A stretch of DNA of 34,819 bases from positions 1 through 34,819 of the forward strand of contig RGDM01000031.1 of assembly GCA_009918675.1 (NCBI GenBank), written 5' to 3'. The translations under genes and the position numbers were made by a program. Positions within the stretch are counted from its first letter, which is position 1. Each line of letters starts with the position of its first letter. The DNA is from a bacterium. GTDB lineage: Bacteria; Bdellovibrionota_B; Oligoflexia; Silvanigrellales; Silvanigrellaceae. The notes beneath the pieces were generated by a model. It did no database searches, had not been told where the DNA came from, and saw nothing but the letters and a program-made list of their open reading frames with translations. This document shows, piece by piece, positions 16,253 to 24,733 of the stretch.

Positions 16253-17758
16253 ATGATGAAGTCGTTTCTGCCCATATTCTTTGTATTTGCTCTCGGGTGT
16301 CGCACTGGCACACCCCAATCTGGAAGTTGCACCAACTCTTTGTCTAATCAGGGTTTCAATGCGAACGTGGAGATTCTTCAAGGCGTGCCTGCTGGCGGCT
16401 ACGTGGGTTTTGCGGATCGTGGCTGTACAGCAACCTTCTCGTTGATTTCCATCGACCAAGAGACCATCAAACTCAACGCATACACCGCAAGCCATTGCAG
16501 CCGTGATGACAAGCCAGACAACGAGAAAATTTCTATTGCCGTTTATCTTCCGCCCGCTGCTCAAAGCAGTGGTGGCTATTTGAAGAATCTTGTCGCGCAT
16601 GATGAGTTTTATGAACGACGCGCTGCATTCGTGAGCGCTGTGCGTGCGCTCAATAATACACGCGCCACCTTCATCGCAGAGTCATTGTCGAAAATTCCAT
16701 CGTTTGGTGTCTGGTGGGGTTACAACATGCCGTCTTCGACGCCACCCTCACCGTCACAAGAAAATCTCAACCGCAACATGTGCCTGTTAAAAGCAAAAAC
16801 CGACGACACCTTTAAAAACTCAAGCTACAAAAACTGCTGGAGCGTGTTCGACACAGGTGTAAGAGTTCTCGAACTTAAAAGAGCGGAGCTTGGCGAGAAG
16901 AATTTTCAAATTCTCGGAAATCATTTGCTGAAGAAATTTCAGGAACAAAAATCGATCTTCGAAAAAAGTCCGCAGCTTGCTCAGCAATTTAATTCTTGGA
17001 CTGCACAAATCCAAGGCCGCATGGGCGCTTTCCGACTCCTCAATTATGTTAAACTCGCAGCCTTTTTAAACCAGGACATGTGCGGAAAATATATTCCATC
17101 AAATTCACCTGATAAAGTTGCGTGCGCTGTGCGTCAAAATCTGATCGAACTCGGGGCGAAGTATCTGCTTGAAACCGACTCCGATGGAAAACGCAAAAAT
17201 GTCTTCGAAAAAGCGCAAGAACTTGGGTTACCAATCAACTCCCCTATTCCCATTGCAGAATACGACGAGCCGTTCAATTTTGTAGAATTTCAAGACGACA
17301 TGGAAAGCCGCGCAGATCGCGCATTTATTGAAAACTTTAATACAACCATCAGCTCGATTAGTAACCTCTTGCCTGTGAAAAACAACGTGCTCGCAGCTCT
17401 GCCTGCAGGCTATTCGATTGCAACGAACATCTCTTCAAACTCACCGACTGGGAAGTCGACAGGACACTATTTCGGACTTGTGAATTTCAATTCCATGGCC
17501 AATGCGCCACAAGGCATCAGTGCTCAAGGCCTCAGTCCATATGCGGGAATTCTGAAACTTTATCTCAATTTACCGCAAGTCAAACTTTCGTTTAGCAAGG
17601 GCGACAGCGGTTCGATGATCTCAATCGGTGGTCTCGTTCCGCTGCTGGCACTCAATACTGTTAACGATGAGCCCACCTCTGGAGGTGCCTCGATTCTTGC
17701 ATTGCCCGAACCCACTGGCGACGAGGAGCCTGTGGTTGCCGGTGGAATCTGCAAATAA
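16253..17758 (+). CDS. Lipoprotein with divergent trypsin-like (S1) protease signatures and a large insertion
   Basis: This 501-residue predicted lipoprotein has lipobox FALGC (Cys16). Near the N-terminus GCTATFSLIS (Cys58) is followed by YTASHCS (His81, Cys82), laid out like the strand, disulfide and catalytic histidine of chymotrypsin-fold proteases (normally TAAHC). Near the C-terminus SKGDSGSMISIGG (Ser452) and PLLALNTV match the catalytic-serine loop GDSGGP and its following strand. About 370 residues separate His from Ser, far more than the usual 130-150. The insert is mostly helical (LELKRAELGEKNFQILGNHL and onward) and holds several Cys. The catalytic Asp is not obvious; EYDEPFNFVEFQDD is one candidate. 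Start is ATG 16253 or 16256, with a weak binding site. Proteolytic activity is inference. Confidence 0.7.
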   Translation: MMKSFLPIFFVFALGCRTGTPQSGSCTNSLSNQGFNANVEILQGVPAGGYVGFADRGCTATFSLISIDQETIKLNAYTASHCSRDDKPDNEKISIAVYLPPAAQSSGGYLKNLVAHDEFYERRAAFVSAVRALNNTRATFIAESLSKIPSFGVWWGYNMPSSTPPSPSQENLNRNMCLLKAKTDDTFKNSSYKNCWSVFDTGVRVLELKRAELGEKNFQILGNHLLKKFQEQKSIFEKSPQLAQQFNSWTAQIQGRMGAFRLLNYVKLAAFLNQDMCGKYIPSNSPDKVACAVRQNLIELGAKYLLETDSDGKRKNVFEKAQELGLPINSPIPIAEYDEPFNFVEFQDDMESRADRAFIENFNTTISSISNLLPVKNNVLAALPAGYSIATNISSNSPTGKSTGHYFGLVNFNSMANAPQGISAQGLSPYAGILKLYLNLPQVKLSFSKGDSGSMISIGGLVPLLALNTVNDEPTSGGASILALPEPTGDEEPVVAGGICK

Positions 17759-17849
17759 AAATTCCCGTTGCCGAATTCTTGTCCGGCGCAATAAGATCTG
17801 TTTAAAGTCAATTGCTCGCTGCAAAGCATCGGCTCTTTGAGGGATTCTC

Positions 17850-18665
17850 GTGACAGCACACCTGTGGGGTCTTGGTTTACGCCCGACCCACTTTTCTCAA
17901 TTTCATGCCCTGCCCGAGCTGCCGCCCGTGGAAATCATGGCCGACAATCTGCTTCATCATCGTGGTGGACCTGCGCTACACCATACACTGCGCATCACTC
18001 AGCGAGCTCCGTGCGTCGTTCTGCATGGCATTGGCATGAACATAGGTGGGGCCGAACCACTCTCAGCGACATATTTACATGGCATCCGTGAACTCGAACG
18101 GCTGTTTTCCCCACAGGTGGTTTCGGATCACCTGTGTTTTACCCAAGCTGCGGGGCTTCAAAGCTACGAACTTTTGCCCATTATCCGAAATAAAAAAGCA
18201 CTCGATCATGTGGTGAACCGTGTCGACCAAATCCAACAAACCCTCGGCCGACAATTCTGTCTTGAAAACGTCTCAGCCTATATTTCTTACCATGATGATT
18301 CTATTCCTGAGGGAGACTTCCTCAACGAAATTGCTGAGCGCAGCGGCTGCGGAATTTTGTTAGATGTAAATAATATCTTTGTGTCAGCGCACAATTTCGC
18401 TCTTGATCCATTCGTCGAAATGTCTCGCTTTGACGCGAAACATGTCAAACAAATCCACGTTGCCGGTCACAGCACAAAAGACGATTTTCTCTTTGATACT
18501 CACGACACGCCTGTGTGTGAAACGGTGTGGCTCATGCTTGGCAAATTCCTTAAAAGCAGCGCCTCCATTCCTGTCATTCTTGAGAACGACAAAAACGATG
18601 TTGAGCTGGCGACGTTGCTGGCTGAGCTTGAACTCGGAAAGAGACGTTGCAATGGCGCAATTTAA
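17850..18665 (+). CDS. MNIO (DUF692) multinuclear non-heme iron oxidase
   Basis: This 271-residue TIM-barrel enzyme belongs to the DUF692 family, whose characterised members (MbnB, TglH, bufferin BufB) modify cysteines of precursor peptides using iron. All metal-site motifs are present in order: VVLHGIGMNIGG (His59), SDHLCF (Asp93, His94), LENVSAY (Glu139), LLDVNNIFVSAHN (Asp172, Asn175, His181), QIHVAGH (His203, His207), FDTHDTPV (Asp216, His218) and VILEND (Glu245). The start is GTG at 17850 with GAGGGA upstream. The partner gene begins 14 bp before its stop. No cysteine-bearing precursor lies directly upstream, where bufferin operons usually have one. The substrate is unknown. Confidence 0.93.
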   Translation: MTAHLWGLGLRPTHFSQFHALPELPPVEIMADNLLHHRGGPALHHTLRITQRAPCVVLHGIGMNIGGAEPLSATYLHGIRELERLFSPQVVSDHLCFTQAAGLQSYELLPIIRNKKALDHVVNRVDQIQQTLGRQFCLENVSAYISYHDDSIPEGDFLNEIAERSGCGILLDVNNIFVSAHNFALDPFVEMSRFDAKHVKQIHVAGHSTKDDFLFDTHDTPVCETVWLMLGKFLKSSASIPVILENDKNDVELATLLAELELGKRRCNGAI

Positions 18666-19473
18666 AATTCAACCAAAAGATTTTCAATACCAAAGGGAAT
18701 TGATTGAATGGTTAACAGCGCTGGATGAGCGCAGCGGCTCCGAAGCGCCGATTGCATCTTTTATCAAACAAGACACACTCCATCGGCTCGACACCTATCA
18801 AGCAAGTTATCTTGGCCGAATCACCGCAAACATTTCAGAAACCATTTTTGAAGCCTGCGAGAATCTCTTTGGCAAAGAACTCGTCTCGCAAATTCTTGCA
18901 AGCTTTTTTAAAACCCACCCGCCTCGTGCGGAAACTCTCACCGAGGCAGCCAACGCACTTCCCAATTTCTTGCGCACGACTGATGCCTCCCCTGAGGCTG
19001 TGCTGTTTGCGGATCTCGCTGAGTTGTCTCTAAAGCGCTGGCAGATTCTCATTTCCGAGGATCCCACTCACACGCAGCCAGCAGGAAACGCACCGCTCAG
19101 CAGACTCTGTTTGCAAGCACAGGCAGCCTATCTGAGCCCAGCTGGTCACTACGATCTCTCGGAAGCATGGAATACCGCACAAAAGCCAATTTCTAGTGAC
19201 GTGGACAACCTTTCAGAGGCAATTTTCGCTTCGCGCAAAGGGATTATTTTCGGAAAGACAAGCGCAACCGAATTCGTCGTGGTGGGTGTTCCCGATCCGC
19301 TTGCCACCTTTGCTCGTGCTTTAATGCGCGGCGCAAGTGTTGAAATGGCCATCGACGCCCTCGAACAAAGTCTCAGCCAAAATTCTTCAGAACTACAGCA
19401 GGAGAATGCCACCGCTTTGCTTCAACTCCTCCTACAAGCCCTCAGTACAACGAGACTTCTTGAGTTTCGTTGA
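18652..19473 (+). CDS. DUF2063-type partner of the MNIO enzyme (HvfC/BufC-like)
   Basis: This 273-residue protein has an N-terminal DUF2063-like region: FQYQRELIEWL, then RLDTYQASYLGRITANISET, then FGKELVSQILASFF, HPPRAETLTEAANALPNFL, matching the family's Y..Y..R, LG and PNFL landmarks. The C-terminal part is looser, with strands (KTSATEFVVVGVP) and a final helix rich in Leu and Gln. In characterised systems such partners bring the precursor peptide to the MNIO enzyme. The ATG at 18652 lies inside the MNIO gene's last codons, so the two are translationally coupled. A longer upstream frame to 18379 is only overlap. The older name 'putative DNA-binding domain' is misleading for this context. 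Confidence 0.85.
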   Translation: MAQFKIQPKDFQYQRELIEWLTALDERSGSEAPIASFIKQDTLHRLDTYQASYLGRITANISETIFEACENLFGKELVSQILASFFKTHPPRAETLTEAANALPNFLRTTDASPEAVLFADLAELSLKRWQILISEDPTHTQPAGNAPLSRLCLQAQAAYLSPAGHYDLSEAWNTAQKPISSDVDNLSEAIFASRKGIIFGKTSATEFVVVGVPDPLATFARALMRGASVEMAIDALEQSLSQNSSELQQENATALLQLLLQALSTTRLLEFR

Positions 19474-19549
19474 ATTCTCAAGAGCGAAAACTTCTCCTCA
19501 ATTTTTCATTCAACTCAGCCGATCCAGCCCATATTGTCGGAGGAAGCCT

Positions 19550-21484
19550 ATGATGTATCGGTTTTCTGCTTGGCTTGCATTGGGCTTATTGGCGATAGCT
19601 TGCGGCGAAACGTCTCATCCAGAGCTGTCGAGTTCCCAACAAAAGGATTCAACTGCTGCAACACCCCAGTCGCCTCAGCGACGAACGGGCTGGGTTCTGA
19701 CATCGAATGGCTGGGTTCAGGGGAGTTTTCTGGATTACGGAACGTATGCAGTGGCCGAAGAACACATCTTGCTGCGGAAAAACCAATATTCCCTGGAAAA
19801 ACCTGAAAATAACCTTTCGCTTGCAGCATTCAGTTTCAACTTCCGCTGGCCATTAGCTGCTGGTCAGAAAACCATTGTCATTCCCGTGGAGAAAGACCCC
19901 TTACTGAAGCCAGAAGCAAGTAAGTATTTGGATGAGGCACTGGCCGAATACAATCAAAAAACCCATTTCCTTTTCAGAGCGAAACAACCATCAGACACAA
20001 ATTATTTATATGTCACACATGCTCCACAAACGATGGCAAAATCACTCTTAACTGGTGTCACAGGATTAGCAAATCCGGGTTTCCAACCTGATTGTAATGG
20101 TATGACCGACCCAAATGGAAACCCTATATCCACCTGCGGGTCGCATGGGGCAAATGAATTTTATATGAGCGATCAGCCGTTTTTACTCCAAGACGGTCGT
20201 TACAAATCAGTCATACTTCACGAAATGGCACATGCTCTAGGAATGGGGCATGAATTCTCGCGTGGAGACCGTGATACCTACATTGAAATTACAAACAACG
20301 TATCCGCAGCAAACAAAGCACGTCTTGCACCCAGCTCAAGTCTTCGTTCATTACTCCCCTTCGACTATCGTTCAATCGTCATGTACTTTCCGTATCTATT
20401 TTCACTTGCAATTGAACCGAATTTGCCCGTGATTGTTAAAAAAGGAGTCACAGGCCGGAAAACGCTCGAATTAGGCGGTTGGGAATTAAGCCCAGGAGAC
20501 AGATTCGCATTAAGTTATCTCTATGCAGAATCAGGGGCTCCTCTCATCTATGGAGATGCACTCAACAGCGAAATCGCAGCGTCAATGAATATAAATTCAT
20601 CACAAAGTATTGTCTTCGACATCGCTGACAATGACGTCCCTTCAACAACGATGGCGTCCACCAACTGCGCATCACTCTTAAACGCCGAACTCGTCGGCAC
20701 AAACTCAACGGCACAGCAGCCACTTCTCTCAGCAATAATTTCAAACGACACAGAAGCCGCAACGGCGCTACAAACACTCAGCCGAACAAATGTGAGTGGC
20801 CGCAAATGCAAAGTCACATTCACTTCAGGTCAAGCTGCGGGATGGGCGAGCGTTGTGTTGAAGATGTACAACGACTCAACAAAAACTGGACAACCCTCAA
20901 GTCGCCTGATCCAAGTCAAAGTTGGAAATCCGCTCAGCGCTCCTGAAAAGATCTCCTTCACTCAGAACCCGCTCAGAGCCGACCTGCCATCGCCACCCCA
21001 AACAGCCGTCGGCTACCTTTCAAGCGTGGATCGTGACCCAGGTGACAGGCATCTTTATTCAATCGAACCAGGTCCTGATTCAGATTTATTTATTATCATG
21101 GATAACTATGTGGCCGTTGCGAAGGAACTGAAAAAGAATTCATACACGCTGAAAATCACCAGCGAAGATCGCGCAGGCTTAACCTTCTCATCTCACATTC
21201 AAATCAACCGCGGCGATACGAGCAATCTCCCGCTTTCAAGTCAGGTATCGATAACTGATGGGAAAATGGGAACCTGGGTCAAGTTCGCTGCGGTTGAAGG
21301 AAGCAACAGCATCGGAACATTCCAAGGATTTCAGTGGAATTTTCATGATGGAACTGTAGGAAGCGCAAAATCATTTTCGAAACTTTTTAAGACGCCAGGA
21401 GCTTACCAAGCGCTTTTAAAAGCAACCGACAAGAGTGGGCAAAGTGTGACTCAGGCGGTGGATTTTGTTGTGCCAAGCAAATGA
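19550..21484 (+). CDS. Astacin-like (M12A) zinc metalloprotease lipoprotein with PKD domain
   Basis: This 644-residue predicted lipoprotein has lipobox AIAC (Cys18). The catalytic domain (about 100-310) contains the metzincin zinc site HEMAHALGMGHE (His224, Glu225, His228, His234), directly followed by FSRGDRDTYIEI as in astacins, and the Met-turn PFDYRSIVMYF (Met278, Tyr279). Downstream comes a cysteine-bearing beta region, a cadherin-like stretch (SSVDRDPGDRHLYSIEPG, about 480-560) and a C-terminal PKD domain (FQWNFHDGTVGS, GAYQALLKATDKSG). PKD and cadherin-like modules commonly bind surfaces or polymers. The ATG at 19550 follows GGAGGAAG; a longer frame to 19337 overlaps the upstream gene. 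It may share a transcript with the MNIO pair (76 bp gap). Confidence 0.9.
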   Translation: MMYRFSAWLALGLLAIACGETSHPELSSSQQKDSTAATPQSPQRRTGWVLTSNGWVQGSFLDYGTYAVAEEHILLRKNQYSLEKPENNLSLAAFSFNFRWPLAAGQKTIVIPVEKDPLLKPEASKYLDEALAEYNQKTHFLFRAKQPSDTNYLYVTHAPQTMAKSLLTGVTGLANPGFQPDCNGMTDPNGNPISTCGSHGANEFYMSDQPFLLQDGRYKSVILHEMAHALGMGHEFSRGDRDTYIEITNNVSAANKARLAPSSSLRSLLPFDYRSIVMYFPYLFSLAIEPNLPVIVKKGVTGRKTLELGGWELSPGDRFALSYLYAESGAPLIYGDALNSEIAASMNINSSQSIVFDIADNDVPSTTMASTNCASLLNAELVGTNSTAQQPLLSAIISNDTEAATALQTLSRTNVSGRKCKVTFTSGQAAGWASVVLKMYNDSTKTGQPSSRLIQVKVGNPLSAPEKISFTQNPLRADLPSPPQTAVGYLSSVDRDPGDRHLYSIEPGPDSDLFIIMDNYVAVAKELKKNSYTLKITSEDRAGLTFSSHIQINRGDTSNLPLSSQVSITDGKMGTWVKFAAVEGSNSIGTFQGFQWNFHDGTVGSAKSFSKLFKTPGAYQALLKATDKSGQSVTQAVDFVVPSK

Positions 21485-21523
21485 GACTTGCATCAGCCCC
21501 AGCTCAGATGAGGTGAATTTTCT

Positions 21524-21853
21524 ATGATCTTCAAAATCTCAATCTCTGCAGTCTGGATGAGCTTACTCCTCTCCGCTGGATGTCAGCCCAATCAAGAAAT
21601 GCAAATCTTAATCAAAAGCGGGAATTCAAAAGACCAAACTGCGAAGAAAACATTGACAGCCGTATTGAATCCAAACACACCGAAAAACGGTGGAACGAGC
21701 ACCGCTCTATTAACAACCTGCCAGAACTCTCGTGGCGAATTGCTTGAGGCCTGCGTCACAAACGCAGAACTCAAGTGTGAGGCTGTCAGTGGAAAAGAAT
21801 TTTGTACGCAGTATCCCAGTGCAGATGAAGGAAGAATGTGGGGACCATTCTAA
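21524..21853 (+). CDS. Small cysteine-containing lipoprotein
   Basis: This 109-residue protein has lipobox LSAGC (Cys20) and, after a polar linker (KSGNSKDQTAKK and NPNTPKNGG), a short C-terminal module with four cysteines at 66, 77, 85 and 94 (TTCQNSRGE, LEACVTN, LKCEAVSG, FCTQYPS). GAGGTGA lies upstream of the ATG. It follows the astacin-like gene by 39 bp on the same strand and is probably co-transcribed. I recognise no family. Two disulfides are the simplest reading, but it is also one of the few cysteine-rich exported proteins near the MNIO enzyme. Confidence 0.75.
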   Translation: MIFKISISAVWMSLLLSAGCQPNQEMQILIKSGNSKDQTAKKTLTAVLNPNTPKNGGTSTALLTTCQNSRGELLEACVTNAELKCEAVSGKEFCTQYPSADEGRMWGPF

Positions 21854-21902
21854 TTCAAACGACACACTGGTCTAAAAAAGACACCCGCGACTTCACCGTA
21901 AA

Positions 21903-21919
21903 TCGACCGCGACGGTCGA
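21903..21919. terminator. Hairpin between convergent genes, possible terminator
   Basis: TCGACCG and CGGTCGA form a perfect seven-base stem with a three-base loop, lying between the converging genes that end at 21853 and 21945. There is no T-run on either side, so it may be a rho-dependent or processing site, not an intrinsic terminator. Confidence 0.35.
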
Positions 21920-21944
21920 GCACGAGTCGCACGTAACCTTCAAA

Positions 21945-22322
21945 TCACTGCTTCAACTTGTCGTCGACAATCACAATTGTCTCGCCGTCTTTCAAATCAA
22001 CGGAAATGTGTTTGTAATCCATGCCTGTCGGTGTTGCTTGCCCGCACAGACCAATTTTAGTCACACTTGTCGGAACTTCTATTTCAATTTTGCTGCCGCT
22101 TTTTACTTGCAGGCTATACTTTGGATTCCCGCCCACACACGCGGCCTCATCTTTTTCAATACCAATCACCCGTATCAACTGCCGCACGGAAGTGCTTTCG
22201 ACGATAACTTTCGCGACGCCTTTGGTTTGACTCGGCTCCTTACTTTCAAGCTCATTGTAAGTCCGACGAAGACAACCGGGAACCAGAAAAACACTGGTCA
22301 ATAAAACTATCGACTTCATCAT
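21945..22322 (-). CDS. Small predicted lipoprotein
   Basis: This protein of about 125 residues has lipobox LVPGC followed by LRRTYNELESKEPS. The mature part has a beta-strand pattern (KVIVESTSVRQLIRVIGIEK, SKIEIEVPTSV, ISVDLKDGETIVIVDD) and two further cysteines. GGAGG lies eight bases before the ATG at 22322; a second in-frame ATG follows at once, and the longer frame to 22337 is not needed. I recognise no family. The residues after the lipobox Cys resemble those of the lipoprotein at 26979 (CLQRSFNN). Confidence 0.75.
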   Translation of the reverse strand: MMKSIVLLTSVFLVPGCLRRTYNELESKEPSQTKGVAKVIVESTSVRQLIRVIGIEKDEAACVGGNPKYSLQVKSGSKIEIEVPTSVTKIGLCGQATPTGMDYKHISVDLKDGETIVIVDDKLKQ

Positions 22323-22431
22323 CGTGTCTGCCTCCAAGCCTCGCTTGCGACATTAAAACAGACGTTTACCATAAAGGAAAATTCGACGGTGAATTTCATG
22401 ACACATCGTTGATGCGTTTCTACCATGAAAA

Positions 22432-23967
22432 TCAAAGCGTTTTCAAATACGCCAAAAGACTTTCTCGCTCAGAAATGGCAAACGTGTCGCAAAGATCCTG
22501 ATGCGGGCTCGCAGTTCTTAGCCTCTTTTCCTTTAAGCAAAACAGATCAGAGAGATCAGCCACCGAGCCATCAATCATCAAATTCGATCGCGCCCAAATA
22601 CCACGCAGTCGGCGACTGCGAATGCCAATCGGTTGCGGCTGAAGTTCTGCTGCTAACTCTCGACTTAAATCATCAATGAGTTTTGCAATTGGTGTTGTGG
22701 CGATATAATTTTCGCGAGGATTCGCAAGTGAGGGATGCGTACCAACAGCATTTGCAGCAAAAAGTTGAGTCGATTCCCCAGCTGCTCCGTCGTGACATGT
22801 TGCACAAGACTGTTTGAAAAGATGAGCACCCTGCTGAACTAAATCTGGATTTTGAATTTCGCCCGACACAGGCCCTTTCAGTTGACGCAGATAGGCAACA
22901 AGAGGCCGCACATGACGCGGACGCACAAGCGATAAATCTTGAAAGGCATAAACGAAGGCAGACGAGACAAACTTTTCAAGCGATGCATATTTTGTTGTCT
23001 GGCCAAGCGGTGCAACCCGGCCAGCCATATAGTCGCTTTCGTATCCCGAGATTCCCCACAGCTGCGGGATGGAAAGATTGGGAACATCCTGGACCTGCAA
23101 TGTCAGCATCGGAGCACCTGGATTGAAAACACCAGGGCGTCCAGCGAGCCACGATTTCAAGTCGCGTTCCGGCGGCATGACCACAAACTTTGCATCTGGT
23201 AGCCCTTTGGGCCCAATTCCCAACCAATGCAGGAGTTTTGAATATTTAAATACCATATTTGACCAATCAATTCCGTGATCACCGCCACCCACACGGCGCC
23301 GCTCTGTGCGTGCGAGCTCTTTATAATAAGACTGAATTTCTGTTGGGAGTTGTTCGCGTTGATTGTTGTGCATAGCGGCATAAAGAGGGTAATAGGACAT
23401 CAAATTAAATTCACTCAAGTGCAATTGAGTATTGGGGGCACCCACCGCGTAGCGTCCATCGGGAAGTTGTCCAACGTGACACGCTGCACATGTCACGTTC
23501 ACCGATGGCATCCCAGTGTATCGTGTTGTTGAGCGCGCTATTCCAAGCGGACGCTTGGCCGGATCAGATGGGTTTGGCAGGAATCCAAGTTTTTCGAAAT
23601 CCTTTCCCACACGCTCGGGCCAGGAGCGCTCAATCGCGTCGAAAAGGATCTCAGGAAGCGGCATTTTGCCGCTGGTTTCCCAATTCAAAAAAAGCCATTT
23701 TCCGCATTTAACTTCAACTTCACGAAGACGCTTTGGGTTGCTGCCGGAACGCGGATTGTCGAGCTCGTCGAGCATCTCCCAGTAGCTTGCACAGGCCGGT
23801 TGAATTGAATCGTATTCGAGAATCTCAACAAGTGAGCTTGCGACATCAACGGTGTGACCCTCGTCAGAGACGCGAGAAAAGAGGGTTCCTTGGCTGCTTT
23901 GAGCGCCACAAGCCCCGACAAAGCAGCTCATCAGGCAAAGAACAAGCTGCAATGCACTGAAACGCAT
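22432..23967 (-). CDS. Di-heme cytochrome c lipoprotein, RoxA/MauG-peroxidase-like
   Basis: This 511-residue protein starts at the ATG at 23967 (GGAGAG upstream) with a lipoprotein-type signal ending VGAC (Cys20); a longer frame to 24054 is not supported. Two c-type heme motifs are present: CAACH (160-164) and CATCH (388-392), more than 220 residues apart. Between them lie SEFNLMSYYPLYAAMHNN and a long helical region with HGIDW and KFVVMPPERDL. The C-terminus LRGIWARSNLMIDGSVADL resembles the W...HDGS step of cytochrome c peroxidases. Spacing and length fit the RoxA-like di-heme group. A periplasmic redox role is likely; whether it acts as peroxidase or oxygenase cannot be told. It may be co-transcribed from the START/receptor pair (158 bp upstream). 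Confidence 0.82.
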   Translation of the reverse strand: MRFSALQLVLCLMSCFVGACGAQSSQGTLFSRVSDEGHTVDVASSLVEILEYDSIQPACASYWEMLDELDNPRSGSNPKRLREVEVKCGKWLFLNWETSGKMPLPEILFDAIERSWPERVGKDFEKLGFLPNPSDPAKRPLGIARSTTRYTGMPSVNVTCAACHVGQLPDGRYAVGAPNTQLHLSEFNLMSYYPLYAAMHNNQREQLPTEIQSYYKELARTERRRVGGGDHGIDWSNMVFKYSKLLHWLGIGPKGLPDAKFVVMPPERDLKSWLAGRPGVFNPGAPMLTLQVQDVPNLSIPQLWGISGYESDYMAGRVAPLGQTTKYASLEKFVSSAFVYAFQDLSLVRPRHVRPLVAYLRQLKGPVSGEIQNPDLVQQGAHLFKQSCATCHDGAAGESTQLFAANAVGTHPSLANPRENYIATTPIAKLIDDLSRELAAELQPQPIGIRSRRLRGIWARSNLMIDGSVADLSDLFCLKEKRLRTASPHQDLCDTFAISERESLLAYLKTL

Positions 23968-24124
23968 ATGTCTCTCCGCAACAGCAATGCACAAATACCA
24001 CTTTAAAATGGATTGCAGCGTGTGAATCTTGAATTTGCGGCAATTGTACATCAACAGAAGCGAAACTCTGAAATTTGCCCGCTGGAAAACTTTCGATAGC
24101 TAAAAACCATCGGAATTAATTTAA

Positions 24125-24733
24125 TTATTTTCTTTTTTTCGCGAGCAATTCGCGCAAACTTTTCAGACTGTTCTTATGCAGATTCGAAAGTGCCAAGTTC
24201 ACCAATGCTGCTGGAAGGAATCCCCCAGGCTCAACATGCGACCAAAACACAACCTTCGACTGCGTTGCTGAATAGGGATGAACCTCCCAGCTGCCTACCA
24301 TCGCGGTGATGCGCACCACGCCTTCAACAGCTGGGATCACATCGTTCTTTTGGATCATATTTGCTTTGAGAATTTGGCTCTTTTCGTCCTGCGACGTTTC
24401 TGCCAAGAAAACTGCGTCACGATCGGATATCGGCCAAAATGAATTCGTGCGCATATAGACAATTCCATCTTGCGGACGCGGACGACTGATCACATACGAA
24501 TCCACACACCGATAAACCCACTCACGACATGTTTCAGCCGAGACGATCACCGAAAAGGCTTTCTGTGGGGCACCATCAACAACCACCTCTCCTTTTGCTT
24601 CCTTGAAACGCGAGCCTTCTTTGTGGCGAGTCCATACCTTGATTCCGTCTGAATCAACGTCCAAATCCCATTCAGCTGCCCATGCATTCAAAGAAGACGA
24701 GGCAAGAATGAATGCAAATAAAACATGCCTCAT
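24125..24733 (-). CDS. Exported START-domain (SRPBCC fold) protein
   Basis: This 202-residue protein has a signal peptide (cleavage near NAWAA-EW) and one START-like domain. Typical steps are visible: the opening WDLDVDSDGIKVWTR, FKEAKGEVVV, TCREWVYRCVDSYVI, MRTNSFWPISDRDAVF, VGSWEVHPYS and KVVFWSHVEPGGFLPAALVN, then the long C-terminal helix. START domains bind lipids or sterols in a deep cavity; here binding would happen in the periplasm. The ATG overlaps the stop of the receptor gene by four bases, so the two are made together. A link between lipid sensing and the receptor is inference. Confidence 0.87.
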   Translation of the reverse strand: MRHVLFAFILASSSLNAWAAEWDLDVDSDGIKVWTRHKEGSRFKEAKGEVVVDGAPQKAFSVIVSAETCREWVYRCVDSYVISRPRPQDGIVYMRTNSFWPISDRDAVFLAETSQDEKSQILKANMIQKNDVIPAVEGVVRITAMVGSWEVHPYSATQSKVVFWSHVEPGGFLPAALVNLALSNLHKNSLKSLRELLAKKRK

